A DNA stretch of 64,000 nucleotides, from contig CM021318.1 in the NCBI GenBank assembly GCA_010645155.1, forward strand, positions 10,777,331 through 10,841,330, in the 5' to 3' direction. The first letter of the stretch is position 1; every line of letters starts with the position of its first letter. The stretch is from Tigriopus japonicus. Lineage: Eukaryota > Arthropoda > Copepoda > Harpacticoida > Harpacticidae. Made by a program: the position numbers and the translations under genes. The notes under the pieces are model-generated. The model saw only the letters and a program-made list of their open reading frames with translations. It did no database searches and had not been told where the DNA came from. This document shows positions 29,001-44,000 of the stretch, in pieces.

Positions 29001-32000
29001 ACCTCAAAAGCAGCCAGTTCCGTTGGACGACCAAAAGAAATTGTTATTCCTGACTACTCACTGTTCCTAAAACTGCCGAGAAATACATCCATCCGCACGG
29101 ACTCTCCCAAGAGACTTGTGTCACAAAAGCATATTTGAGATAGAATGAATCAAATGCTCAAACGAGAAGAAAGCACCCTTCCTTACCCGAGGTCGCTTTT
29201 ACCCCATAAGTAGACATCTCATGCAAGGCCAGCGGTCTTAGTAGTTGGATCATGTCCACGTTGGAAACGCATAGATAAAAGTACATGAAACACGTTGCTA
29301 GTGCTCATGGCCTCAAATCCGGGTATTGCGAGAGAGAGCTAGAGTACACCTCCCAAGACCCAGTGAAGCCTTGTTCTTTTTCCCCGTCATATCAGTGTTT
29401 CCCATGGGGATTTTGTCATGTGTAAATTCAAAAAGGCGGCTTGTTCCCTATTGATCCTTCCACGACCAACTCGGGTTGCCTCGTTGCTGTTATTGTAGTT
29501 GTTGTCTTGCTGTTGTTGTTGTTGTTCTACCACATACTGGTCGTGGGTATTACTATCGCTTGCTTCCTTACTTCTCTAGCTTGTTTTTTGTGTCCTTTTT
29601 AGCCCAAAAGAGTTGCAACTTCATTTGATTTCCCAAGGCAAATCCACAATCGTGTGTCATTTCCCTTCTTTTCGGTACATTTGTGCAAATATGAATGTGA
29701 TTTGCAAGCGTCCCGCTTGATATCAGTATTGAATAATGACATTCGTTAGTCATATTACATTGACTAAACAAAGGCTCGTTTTCCAAGAAGCAGATCACGC
29801 TTCATAAAATGAATATTGACTGCTTCCATTTTGTTTAAACAAGAACTTTCCTCTAACAATGACTGAAATGTTGAGAGTCAGGCTGTTAATTGGGTACCCG
29901 GACTTCTAAATTAATTGCTACTTAATGCTCAACGTGTGGAATTGAACAAATACTGAACATTGCGACTGTCAGTTTACATTACTAAATTGTTCATGGAGCT
30001 TCAAGTACATGTCAAAAACAGGCTTGAATCTTTCTGATCTTTATTCAATTAAGCAAACCTCGCCCATGACACAAACCAAGAGCCTAAAGCCGTGACTTTA
30101 TTGCAAAAAGAACACCAATTACTCATGGCATAAATCCAGCTTACGTACACAACTCATGGCATGCCATTAACGAAATATCTCAAAAAGAGGACCATATTTT
30201 GTAGCTTTGTGTTGTTAGGATTGTGAAGAGCAAAAAAGATGGATTTGCTCCAAATTCCTTAATGAAGCTCTAAAAAATGTTGGACAGTTCACACGCCATC
30301 GTTAATTATCGACGAGACACGTGATCAAGTAAAAGAATGTTCTTGAAAGGATGATTTGGCAAAGCCAATTGTCTCAAGACGCTTAAGAAGAAGAAACAAA
30401 CTTCTTTTGTCTGGTCAAACTCATCTCAATTTGGACAGAGAATTTGCTCGAATAAACAAATGTCTGGACGTTCGAGGTTGTTCGAGCGAGGGAAGATGAT
30501 GGGTTTCTTGGAGAGTGATGTTGGACAAAAGTTTGCCTCGATTGGATGAAAGCGTGAAATTTCGCTCACAATAGAAAAAAAAGTTTTCGACACAAGAAGT
30601 AAACCTGATTTCGAGGCTTTTGCATGAAGGAAGACCAATTCAACAGCAATCTCGAGAACTTTAACGGCCAACGCTCCAAAGATCCACTGGTAACTCAATT
30701 ACAAAGCAGTTTTCACATTCTGGATCTTTGCTTGCCATCTACTGTATCTCTGGCATATTCATATTCAAAGCACAATTCAAGATAATTACTTCCTCTGTTC
30801 TCCCTCTGATGCACTTTTGGATAATAAAGATATGAAAAGATTGAAGTCTCCTAATTGACATCAAAGGCATCATTTTTGTGATGTATGTTTTAGATCAATC
30901 GTGTATTCATTTTCGAGTAAAAAACTACTTTCCAAACTTGCCTGACCCTAATGAAAGCATATATGTATGATCAAAAGGATCCAGAAACTCATGAACGACT
31001 TTCTTTTTCATCTTATCTTGACCTAGAAATAGAGTTCGTTTAAACCCTTTCAAGCGTTTCGGGCTTCGACCTTTCAGCAATCATCCTCGAGAGAATAGTA
31101 TCGTAGTTCATGAACCCGAAGATCCTATTTTAGCTCAATTCCATTCAAGTTAACTTGATGATCCTTGCTTCGTCGTTGGTCTGATCAATTTAAAGGGCCA
31201 ACCATTGGCAAAGAACTCGTTGGAAGCTGATCTTTCGCCTTATTTTGATGATCGCCCTCAAAATGGTCCAATAATCAGCATTCATTCGCTCACCCATTTG
31301 CAGCTCTTATGGGGTAGCCCCCCCTAAGTTCTTGGGTGATGTAAACTTGAACGTTGAGTACCCCAACTACTATATTGGATTGGAAAGCGTTTTAGGCTCA
31401 AATGACACGCAGAAAGGAGGAAGGGTTTTTGAGGAAAAGTTATTGAACCAAAGAGAGTGAGGGCATTCTTTCGATGTTCTTCCTTCGATGAACAAAACCT
31501 CTTACTATGGCCTCAAAGAAGAAAGAGTTGCCCATGACAATTCTTTCAAACTTGGTTGATCGCAAGAATAGCCAAAATAAACCTCAGTTGTTAGGCGTGC
31601 AACCAAGCCATATCTACAATCCAAATATTGGTTTTCGTTCTGTTCAAATCGGGGTGGTTGCTCTGGATTGTCACGCACAGCTATTGCCCCAAACCCAAGA
31701 CGACTCTTTCACAAGTCGTAAACCCACTTTTGCTTTCACACACATATTTTGAGTAGTCCCCAAAGATTTTGCAACACGCTTATATGAGTTCTTAATGACA
31801 TCAAATCTTCCTCAAAAGGGTACTTATTCGCACACCAGGGACAGATTCAACAGTTCAGAAATGAGTCTCGAAAGGATGCATCCGCTAGAACGTATCTTGG
31901 CCTTAAGAACACTCGTGAAATGCTTGTCTTTTCACGAGGTGTGAAACTTGGGCTTGTCTCAAAGTGGAAAGAAAGGACTTTCTCGGAGGTTTTTTTTCGT

Positions 32001-35000
32001 TGGGGTGGGCTGATCCGCTGACACACAAAAACACCCACTGTTTACTGATCAGCGCTCGTTATCCCATTCTATAACAAACTTGATTAATACTAAGGAAAGC
32101 ATATCCGCCCAAAATGAACTTCCAACAAAAAATTCCCAAACTTCCTTGAGCTCATTATGGATGAAAACTTGTCTTCATGAACCGTTTCAAACTTACGGAG
32201 AAGGAACTTGTGGAAAAGTTGGGCGAAAACGTAAGAGAGAATGAGCAAAGAAATGTCGAACTGTTTCCTTTGATTGATTAGTCAGACTGGAGGCGCTGGA
32301 AAGGATTATCCATTTTCCTATGAAACATTTCAATTTCCAATTCACCCATGCATAACCTGACTTTCCAGCATAAGGTGGACCGTTGCGCAAAACTGATCTC
32401 GAAAAAATCAGCCTTGAGCAAGAAAAACGTTTGGAAGATATCTACAGGTTGCTTCACGTATATTTGCTGGAAACCTCCATTTTCAATCGACTAAAGTAGA
32501 TTCAAAAATGCCTTGTCAACTGACGATCGTCCTGTAACCAGCAACCAAATGAAAGTATGATCCAGCTTTTTGTGATGCCTTGTTTTGACAAGCATGGAGC
32601 CGTTTTTTTGCCATGCTTAGATAACATATCAGCTTGGTATCAAAAATAGAAGCATGATACTTGAAACTTTCTGCGATGTCCTGGTTGAAATGTAAATGTA
32701 TTCAAGGCTTCCCCCCACTGAAAACAGTTTCATTATTCTCTAGGGAAGCAAAGTAATGACCTTGTTTATGATTTGGATATTGTATATTCACTCGGGTCAT
32801 AAAACCAGTCCCAATTCTCCAATGGGGTGTAGAAAATGAACACATGTACCGGTGGCGAAGTTCTCGACTTCTTGTACCTCTTCCCTGTCAATATTAAAGC
32901 AAAAACAAGCCATTTGGGGAAGTGAATCTACTCGTAAATCTGTTGGCCCCTAAAAAATGAATGAGTTCAAATCTTGGAAGAGGTATCTTTTGCTAAACTA
33001 CTGTACGCAACTTTCTTCAATATCGTTAAGCCTTGTATGTGAATACGCCCCCTTTGTTTACGGATGGCGCATGCTTTACAACAAGAAGCAAGGTCATATT
33101 TAGCCTTTGCTTTATGAACATTCATGTATTAGAGCTATTCTTGAAAGCACGCTTGAAAGCACACAAACCCTAAATAATCGTTATGAGCAGCACCACTCAT
33201 GACCGTAACTAACAAGCTCCGATGGGTTTGTTCGTTAGCACTTCTTGAAGATGCCGGACACGCCCTCATTTGTGTGCCTTAAGCACGACTTCACTGACGA
33301 AAGCGAAAGCCTGTAAAGACTATTCATGAAAAAATCGTCTTGGCTGTTTGACCGAAGCAATTCCTGTTCGAAGTTTAAACACGTCGGCCACCTTTTTCCT
33401 TCACTATTCAATCAAAGGACGTCCGAGTCTGTCTGTCTATACTGTAGTAAACCTGAGCCACCAATCCTAATGAAATTAGCTGCTCTGTTTCTAGCACTTG
33501 GTTTCTGGGTGAGGAGTTCGGACGACGAGATGAAGGATCCGAGCCAAGGGACGGAGAAAGCCTTCAAAAGTTTTCACTCTAAATGGGGTCTTAGCGAAGA
33601 AGACCCTTGTCCTCTCTCCCTCCCCCTCTCCCTCTTGGCTTTCGAATCTCAGTGTCCCTTTTTCGTTTGTACCTCGAGATGACAGTGGAAATTGAGGAAG
33701 CTCCAAGCACGTCCAAAGAGTCCTCTTTTTCGACGTTCCTTGACAAACCGGATAGGAAAAAACAGTTCCAACTTAGACTGCTAATTAAATCTAATTAAAG
33801 GACACTATCCTGTCAGTTTCGAAATGATTGGTCTTTTTTCGTTTGCTACAGAGGGAAATGGCATTCACAAAAGGTCAGAGCTAGGGAAGTGAATTCAATT
33901 TCGTCAAATTGGACACTTTTCTTCAATGACATGTTGCGTAAAGGAAGGTGAAGACGTAAGGCTAACGGAGAAGAAAAGCACCAATTTTGACTTCTTTGAA
34001 ATAGTGTACGTAAGAAAATTTCACTTGGCTATCTTTGCACAATTCATGACCAACGTGGTATTGCAAGAAGAAACTGCATCAAATTTTCAAGATTTGCAAA
34101 TTTTGTTTGGCATTCGTCTTGTGGTGCGAAACGAGGACCAGGAAAGTCCTCTCAGCACACGAACTTCTGTGGCAAAAGAAGAAGAAGAATGAGAGGAGAA
34201 GCCCATGCTACCTTTTGGTGCATTCATTATTTCAATGGCATAATAATCTGAGCTATTTGCAAAATTTCGAGCGCTTACCGCCCCAAGAAAAGTGGGCCAT
34301 TCATGGTAAATAAGTAATATAAGAGTCCTCTATTCTCTAATTACGTCATTATCTAATCCCTAAAATGTTTCATAGACATTTAATGCCGTACAGCGGACCA
34401 TCGGATTGGTAAAACACTTCGATGAACCAGTTTATGATCAACTATTTTATCAACCAAGAGGTCTAGCCTCTCATATCTTTAAGGCTATAAATCTATCACA
34501 ATGATGTAACTTCGCTTTTCATGACGGAAAAAATGAATATTAGGGCTTATTGATCAGGTTCAAGCTCTGGGTCATCAAGAGGACTGACAAATCCATTGAC
34601 TTGGACACGCATTCCAGTGACTGGATCCATTTTTAAAGTGAGCTTTACAAAAAGCGCACTTCCTATTGGCATGTGATCGAAGAATTAGAAACTGATCCTT
34701 CGCGGACTTCAAAGGACATTGAAACACGAATCGCATTTTGTCACGCCAACACGATCATTGGACAAAAAGAGTAACTTCACTTCCGAAGGTGAAATGAAAA
34801 AGGCTGATATTTCAGAAAAAAAATCATTTCCGTCTCACTCAAAGTCCTCAGCCCAACTCTCATTGAATTGATATGCCAGTTCCATGAGACCTGTGAATGA
34901 CACCGGGCAGGATCAAAGGCATGAAACCATGGAATGAAGCCTAAAGGCCACAGATCAAAGGCGACAGCGCCCAAAGTTATGTGCCCCGTGGGAACCAGAA

Positions 35001-38000
35001 AAAAGGTCGATTCTCGCCATTGGATGATTGGAAAGAAAGGCCACAGGAGTTGAAAACCTTTTGTTATGGAACAAATATGTTGTTTTGTACTGATAACGAG
35101 TTGCCGTCAGTTGGGATTGACCTACTCTGAAAGGCCTCTCGGTTCTTTGACATGTTCCCCCTATGAAAGGCTATGATCATGTTCAGCTTTGACCTTCCGG
35201 TGTTTACGTGTTAGGTTAGAAAATGTTCAAAGAGAGTTACCAAGGTTGTCAAGTGACAAGATCAAGGCAAGCCAAACGCAATCAATGGCTTGTTTGTTTG
35301 GCTTATTCATTACATGGACTGTCTACTTTATGGGAAAGACTGGAATGTTGCTATTTTTTGTAACTTTTTCAAGCTTATTGTGACATCAAATACTAAGTTT
35401 GTTTTGAAAGTTGTTCCTTTTAGAACTATTGCTCTGTCTAGAACTATTCCTAAAACCAGGAAATTTCCTGGAAACATCGATTTTGGATCATGATGCCATG
35501 TTTTTGGTCCTATCATGTTGCATTGACACATGGCACTTGTTGAAACTAAAAAAGTTTTCTCTAAGCTTGTCTTTGGCCATCTTATCACCAAAGTTTTCTT
35601 GACAGACAAATCCACCCCTCCCCGTTCTTCATCGGCAAGTTCGGACGTTCACCATGAGTAAATCACAAATATGGCCTTCATGGCAAACTACTTAGGTATT
35701 TCCAATTTGTTAAGGAAATATGGGCTCCTGACGTTAACACTGAAGTCGCCAAAAAGCGACAAAATATACGTGGTACAAAAACGACTTGGACCTTGTGCAC
35801 CAATAAACAACCACCTCCAAACAATGGCGTCCAATATTAGCATGAAAACAGACACTCATTCTCCCCAAGGCTTTCATGAAATTGGCCAAAAAAACTCGAC
35901 GTCCTGGGATACAGCCTGGGTTGATAGTTGGTTACGAAACTTAGTGGTAGAGCTCATGTTCAAATTGGCTCTTTGTGGAACCAGAGCTCTCCAGTCCCCA
36001 CTACCCTATTATTGAGCTCATGGTAGACTAGTTTCACAAGTTTCGACTCGGCACCGATAGCACAGAGGCAAAGAGTGGTTGTTGGTCGACGGGATTGTGA
36101 GCAAATAGGCAAATTGAAAAACCCCGAGTGTTCTTAATTGCGATTGATGAAAGACCTAGAGTACAAAGCGTAATTTACAAAATTCAAAGAATTAACTAAC
36201 TTTTGACCTTTTTGACTTGACCTTTTCAAATTTTCTTTTGGCTAGAGGTGTAAATTGCCCTTTCAGAGCCAAGAGATTTTCCAACTGGAAGAACGCCTTG
36301 AAGTAGAACGTCTATAAACGCCTAATTACAGTGGCATGATGAATGCCCCCACCAGACCTTGAAGCACCCTCAAAACGTATTATGGACGAGTTTGAAAGGC
36401 TTTCGTCCCAAATGGTCCGAGACCAAAGCGTCATAAAACACAAAGCCCCATATGTCATAGTTTATGCCTTCATGAAAGCTCCCCTTGGTTAAGGTAATGG
36501 TTGAAGGTCGTGGATACAGGATACTCGCCCATTTCCTGAGGTACGATCGAGTAGGTATGCCTTGTGAACAAACGAGGTCGACTGCGACAACCTTTTACCA
36601 GCAGTTTGTCAAACGTCGAATGAATCAAGGCTTTACGCCTTCGGCAGTCGTTTGATTAGCTAAGGACCTCTGACATTTGTGTGTCCTTACCCTTTGGGGA
36701 TAAGAGTTAAGTAGAGGCAACATCCGATTCTAACAGAGATTTGGTTTTGTGACAGTCCCCAAGACCTGAGGCTCCATTGCTATCCAGAAACTCTGTACAA
36801 GGCCAGAGTATCTAGAGGTCCATGGATGGGTACATTCCGCTTTTTGCTTTGAGATTCTCGCATTCAGATCCCGACTATTTTCCCGAGGCGAGAAATCTGA
36901 TTCCCCTAAGACTGCGACGCGGAACTTGACATCAACTCACGATAATTTGTATTCATTTTGAAAGAGAGGCATATCTAGTATTCATTCATACATATTTCAT
37001 TTGGCAAAGAAAGCAAAAACTGGAAAGAAAAGTATCGTGAGATGGGCGTTGAACTTTTTTATGTGACATTTTCCGTCCAAGCAGCTCCAATATATCGTTC
37101 AATCTTGAAATCTTTATCGCTCTCGCACAAAAGAAACAACGGATCTCAAACATTTGATACCGTCCTTCCCCATTGAGAGTAAAAATGGTCGCATAACTGG
37201 TCAGGAACCACTGTACGTCAGGACGAATTTCAAAAATACACACTGGGTCCAATCATTGTACTAAAATGTGAGGTTTTTGCAACATATGTATTGTTCCGTT
37301 GAATTTTCATTGTACTAATCGGACCTAGTGTGTATTTTGAAAGTAATCCTGGCTTGAGCCATCCTTGAACTGGTATACTGGAATTTGAAAACACTTCAAT
37401 GGCAACTGAAAAACCCATGGGAATAGTTTCATCCTCACATTGATCCATGGCTATAAAGTAACTAATTGCATTAGCCTTGGCTTTGATCCTTTCAAAGGGA
37501 TCTGTTCCATATTCTTCATTAGGGGGCCTGTAATGGGTTAGAAGGCTTTTACCTGAGGAACCTGTTGGCTTGACTCCCAAGGCAGTTGAGAAAGTCACAA
37601 ACTTGCACTAACGGCCCTCAAAAAGCAGGACATGAAAAAATTCGATTGACAAAGTATCTCAGGTAAATTTCCAAGGGCAATTCAAGTTCAGAAAAGCTGA
37701 ATGGTGTAGGTCATGGAAACCCTAATCTACCCCCACCCATGGTGAATGTGGGAAAATTGCCGTCATTACATTTTCTTTGAAAGAGAGGTGGACAGTGTGT
37801 CTAGATTTTTCTTTTTGGTAGCAATAAGAGTTCCACAATGTTTTGTGGCAAGTTACATGTGTGTAATTATATTTCATGATCCATCAGGCTCTTTGTCGTG
37901 GCTTCGGTTCCAATGCTCGTCCCCAAATAACGCAAGTGGTTGTTGGCTCTGATTTCCCAATATAATGAATGATAACAAGACCCCAGGGCAAACACAGACG

Positions 38001-41000
38001 CAAAAGATTGGGAATATCAAGTTCCCTCTCCCCTTCATGATGGAAAGTGGGCAATATATTGTGAATGGCAGAGACTGCACTTGTTTATTGGAAACAGTTA
38101 GGTTTTATTTCTTTGACCCCCTCTCTTTCCTGCACTTTCATGTTCCATAGATCGCCTAACAAGATACTTGTGTAATCACGTCGAGTGTACTTTTTTCATT
38201 TCCCTATGTACCCATTGTCGGAGTAGGTACTGAAGGCTCTTGTGTTTCTGTGGGCTTGTATTTTGTCAGATAGATTTATGGTGTACTCAGGTCTGTCCGT
38301 CAGCAAACATGTTGGCCATTGGGAATTTAAAGTTCGATAAAGTTACCCTGGATGGTGGGTGTCCAATGGGAGTGTTGGCTGTTTCTAGAAAGAGTGAGTG
38401 AATGAGAGTGAAAAAGAGAAAGAGAGTGAAGGAGGGAGGGACTTTCGGCCAAAGCTTTATGTTAGTACTTAAACCTTGAGCTGAAATGGTTTTTGCATTT
38501 CAATGGAATGGAGAGTGCGAAATCAGCTCTGTTTGCACACACGACCTCACAAGCACTCACAACGAAAGCTCCAAATGACCAAACGTTTTCAAATGCTTAG
38601 CACACCCCAGAGAAATTGGAATCGAATTTTGTAGATTGATCGTTGTTTGAATTGGAGTCATTTATTTACCGAGTGGTGTGTACGAGCAACATTGAATTGT
38701 CTGCCATGACTTTCGCCAAGATCTTACTCTCCAATGTTCAGTTGTTCAACATGATTACCAGACTCAACGTTTCTGGCAATTTCAATGAAAGGAAAAAACT
38801 TGGAACCCAAAAGAAACTCGCCGTGTCCACTTAGCTCAAATTTCTCCTTTGTATAAATGGGCTCTTTTACATGCCATGCGAATATTGAAAAAAGAAAGAA
38901 ACCATGGCAAAACCTCCGAGAGAAGAATGGTAGCTGGTATCTCTCATAACTGAGACATTTCAGCCGCTCGCTCGGCAAGATCTGCCAGTATCGCATACTA
39001 CACATAAACGAGTCCTTGGCCGTGTCCATTTCATTAAAAGTTCGAAATGGGTTGCAGGAACACCATAGGCGTATTCGGTGATGGAGAAGCCTTGTTCTTC
39101 TTTCGACTCTACCTTTTCGTTGTTGCTGTTGTTGTTCTCTCCTCTTCTTTCTCTTCCTGTCCTTTTGGCGGTGTTCATTGTGGTTGCGCTCATGGAATGG
39201 GTTTCGCTGCAAATTTGCAATAAACCTGCGACGATCTACGACCTTGAGTCTCGACGGTTTTGGTACAGATTGTCGTAGTTATGTACCTTCGATGTGCTGA
39301 ACTTTGACTAAGCCAGCACTGCAAATGAGCAAGAAGGGGGACGAGAGTTATCGTCGGTTGAAGAGATAGACATGCCTTTTATGACGCAACACATGGTTCA
39401 AAGTTTAGAAGTAAAACATGTTGCTTAGGTTTCCTGAAAGCAGTAAATAGGATTAAAAGCGACCAAAGGAAAATACAAAGAACGAGAAGGTACAAGTCAC
39501 AGATTCACAACGCAATTATTACTGACAAAAGCCGCAGAGTTTTTAACAAAGTTAGTTAAAAAGTCTTTCAGGAAGTACGCTCCATCTAACTTAACTTGCT
39601 CGCACTCTTCCTTACCAAACCCTTGGTTAGGAGCTACCTCATTCGTAGAGCACATTCATGAGAGCTTTTGGAACAGAGAGCACGTAGTAGCGGTGGAACA
39701 TGGAACAAAAACCCAAGTGCAGAAGGACAATGACTCGCGAGACACGCGGAGCACTCATCAACAGCTTGAAGTGGTTGGGGGCTTGATGGAAAAACTTGAA
39801 AACTTGGCCAACATTAAAGTGCATTTTTAATCAAAGTACTCGAAACCATGAGTAGACTCTCACATTCCATTCCCGGTCCGGGAATTGCTGTTTCCAAGCT
39901 GAAACCAAAATCAAATGAAATCGCTATCAAGTGCAAAACCGTGTACTTAAAATGACCAGGAAAATGCGTCTCGAAGCTTTTTGGTGCTTTAAATCTCAAA
40001 AAAGAACTTTGAAATATGCCAAAATATTTAGAGCGCATAGTTAAAGAATGTGCCACTATTTGAAATCGAAAGCTACCGTTTTGAAAACACTTTTAGCTCT
40101 TTACCATGAGAACCTACAGGAGTGGGCGCCATCTTGCGTACAAGTATCATTTATGATGAAGTGGCATACGCTGATTTCATTGGAAGAGAATTGTCCCCTT
40201 TGTAATCCGAAAGAGCAGAATTTTGTCCGCGTTTTCCAGTTCCAAATCGGCTTTTCCGTTGAAGATCACGTGAAATTTGAAATTTATTTGTTATAGTTCT
40301 TTGTTTGATCTTGAACATGTGTGCTGAAACTGATTTCATTTGAAAACATCTCCTCAAGTTGGTAATGTTTGGTTGTTTCAAGGCTATCAAAAAATCAAAC
40401 CCATGAACAAGTGCAAATAAATCCTGAGTAAGAGACGGCTGACCCTGTATGCAATCAAAGAGGCTGTGAGTTGAGCCTAGATTGTGGCGATCCGTCAAAT
40501 TTGAATAATTAATGTGCGGCGTTCCAAGGAAGGTGTCTAAAAACAAAACCTTCATCCAAATGACGTGGCCCAACCCTTGACATTAAAAGACGTAAAGATA
40601 TTAAAAAAAATAAACACCCTGGAAAAAAGCCTGGTCGAGTGAAGCAAAGTATGAATCAGAAATATAATTGGACATTCATTTTTCATGAGGGACGGGTACA
40701 CCTTTCTACATTTGTGTCACTCCAACAACTCAATATTTTTCTGTCAAGATTTCCATTTGGGATTGCCTAAAAACTATATTTTTGTATCAAGAATACTTCC
40801 ATTTAAGGTTAGACTTTTGATGATTCGATTTCATGGGTTCTTCTTTTAATGCTTTGAATAAAGTGGATGTGTTAATGTTTACCTATCGTACAATGTACAA
40901 ATCTAACCGAAGGAAAACCTGCCCCTTACGTATGAACTCTATTTCTTCCAGGATGACCAAGTCAAATCGATAGTTTCGAGTAGTTGGCAAATTGAGGTCA

Positions 41001-41028
41001 AAAAGGGTGGGGCGAAGGAGACGACAGT
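26067..41028. other. 15-kb gene-poor interval before the LRR gene
   Basis: I found no exon chain with family similarity. Simple sequence is common: C/T-rich 27333-27390, GTT-rich 29488-29526, GA-rich 38391-38440. Longer open frames (27003-27308 +, 35671-36015 +, 37230-37598 -, 33326-33682 +) have no recognised domain. A small hairpin lies at 37226-37345, with ~28-bp arms around the word GTGTGTATTTT. The interval may hold distal regulatory DNA or noncoding first exons of the LRR gene. Confidence 0.45.
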
Positions 41029-44000
41029 ATGCCTACCATGAGTGGAGGAGGAATAACATGGTCCATGTTCAAGAGACCCATTTCCAGTCTCCTCATTTTT
41101 ACGTTTGTTTTGTTTTTTTCGATTGATTTGGCTCGTGGAGCTAGTTATCGGAATCGACGAGCAACAAATCAGAGATCTTCAACTTCCGTCAAACTTAACG
41201 GAAGGATCAAAGAGCATCATGGGGAGGCTGAAATCTGCCCTCTGTTGTCTCATTGCAAGTGTCACAGTCGAGGAAGTGGGTTAGACATCACGTGCGAAAG
41301 GGTGAACAGCTACAAGCTCAAGGTAAGTTCTGAACGTGTCTTGAAAGAGTCTGAGAACCAATATTCAAAGCTAAATGACCATCAAAAACTGGCCTTGTTA
41401 AATGGGGTATGAACTTTGCTGTTATCCAGCTATTCCATCCTTTGTCAAATTCATAACGAAGGGGGGCAAAGTATATTTCAGATCTTGATCATTATTGTTG
41501 CGATACACACGATACTAGCGTTTTAGCATTTATATATAGTTAGATATTTAGATATAACGGTTTACAACCGTTTGAGACGGAGTTTCTTTGGAAGTACAAA
41601 GGATAGAAGAATAAAAGATAAGTTATTGGAACTGAGGAAAAGAATAGGGCGGTGCCAGCCAAAAAGTGACAGTTATTTGATATTGTGATCTGAAGTGCCT
41701 CTTTCTCTCTTAATACGATATAGTTCGATTGCAACCTACTCAAGAGGAAGGAACACTTCGTCAAGTACTTCAAGATCAGGAATAGTGACATTCCAAAGTT
41801 GGATGACCACATCTTCATGGGAATAAAAATCCAACATCTCTACATTCATGACAGCAGTGAGTATTATGAAACAAAATCCAATAACCTTGAACCGGATTTC
41901 CCTATGGGTTCTTTCTCCATAACTCCGAAAGCAAAAATGCATACCAAAGCCTTTGTCGGGATTTTCCTCTCAGTTATCCCTAACGCAAGGACGACATGGT
42001 CTCCTTAATCCTGGCGGAGAGGTGATCAAAACCGTCGAAGAGTAGAGGAGATGAAAACTAGCTTCCTTCTTACGTTCCGTTCCGTCTTTAGCCTTTGGCA
42101 CATAAGAACATACGTACTTACCTGGAACGAACAATGTTCTCTGCTGTGCCATTACTCTTAACAGAAAGAAGCGAAGACGAGTGCCTTTGCATATCCTCTC
42201 AGTTTGCCCTTTCATGGACGAAAATAAAGGGATCAGGCGATGAGAATTTGAATTTCTCAACTTCTGAATTTGTCTCTCTCTCTCTCTCTCTCTTTCAGAC
42301 CTAAAAGCTGTGGGTCCGAATTCTCTTTCATCCCAAGGCAACACTTTAAGCCATTTGGTTCTGTCGAAGAACTCGCTCGCGGATGTTCCAACGGAAGCCA
42401 TTCGACAACTCCGAAATTTGGATCACTTGAACCTCAATGAAAACAACATCACCGTCTTAAAGCAGGGCGCATTTATTGGATTGGGGAAAGTAAGTGGGGT
42501 TCCGGGTGTGAGAGCAAAAAAATACGATCACTTCAAGAGCTTGTGCTTTTTTGAGATTGGTTCCAGGGTCTTTTCTGCGATCCAGTTACTTCCCCTTCCT
42601 TTAATTCGATTTCTCCGCTTATTCACTAGGTAACTCGCCTCTCTCTCTACCATAACCAGATCCGCAAGGTCCATCCCAATGCTTTTGATGGGCTCTCAAG
42701 GTAGGGGAACCCTGTTCCAATGCAACAGTCTCTCAATTTTTCCAGCTCGTTTCAATCTATCTTTCATCATCCTTTTTAAGACATACCAACCACTTCCCTC
42801 ATTTAGACATTGCTCATTCGCGAAGTCTTGCTCTAAGTGGCAGTCCAAGAGTCAAGGTTCTGTTCACTTGATAATTACGACGAGCCAAACAAATATCGAA
42901 CAAAAAAGGCCAATATCTTACTTGGATTGTCAAATAGAGCGCTACTCTATTCCTTTTTGACGAAGTTGTTTCTGCTGTCCTACTTTTTTGAGTTCTTGCT
43001 TTCACGTTTCTTAAGTATTTTCTGTTGTTATGATGAGGCTCTGAACGGCAAAATCACTGACGACGGCCTTCAATCAATTCATTTACTGTAGTCAGTCGGG
43101 CTGGGTAAAAACAAAAGCCCTCCCTGTGTCCCCATATTATCATGGCCCCAGCCTCAAAATTTCGTTCGTGGCCTGTGGGTCAAACGTAAGCAAGAAGCGA
43201 GAAGTGATTTCCTTCAAACATTTATGAACTTCTGAGAAATCACTTATGTAGCTCACAAGTCTTGTTGGACAAGTTAATAATTCACCAATACGGAAGGAAA
43301 TCGGTAAGCAAGGAAGGACGAAAGAAAGCGAGTAGGAATCAAGGCAGGAAAGGAGACAGACTCAGAAGGATGGGGAAATTGAGGGGGACAACTTCTTTTT
43401 CTTTTTCTTCTACTTCTTCTACTACTAGCTAATGTTAGGACTTGCTTCATACCTCTTTTTCTCGAAACATTTATGTTCCCGCTCTGTGCGTATATACAAA
43501 CATAACCCAGGTTTTTTATTTCGGCTTGCACACAGTTTCAACATGAGTTCGTTATATCCCTTGCAGTTGTTTTATTTATCATGTGATATATCCCTAAATA
43601 TGAATTGTAACAACCTCGGGGCGAGTGGAACGTTGGAAGCAGTAGTAGCTGGTGGCATCACTCAACGACCGGCCTTCTCTTCATTGTGCAGTATCAATTC
43701 ACCGGCATTGCCCCATGAAGTTGTTCCCGTTGGAATTCTGACACAACCAATCCATTAAGAGTAACCTGATCAACTCGAGGACGGTGTTGTGTGCATAAAT
43801 GGCGGTAGCTGGACTTCAACATTCCAGCAAACCAGAGTGGAGGATTGTGCCAATGCTTTCGGTCGACCTACCAAGTGGGTGCCCTGTTCAAAGAGATTGA
43901 TTGCATTGGAGGATCACAGCGAGCCTTGGCGAATCATTATTCTCTAGGGCGTTTGATTCTGGGCTCTAACTTGGCACCTTATTCGTTCACGTCATTGGGA

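Noticed and set aside
41323..42298. Direct splice of LRR exon 1 to 42299
   Set aside because: Phases do not fit and would give an immediate TAA. The small exon 41724-41856 has matching phases and LRR-like sequence, so it was inserted.
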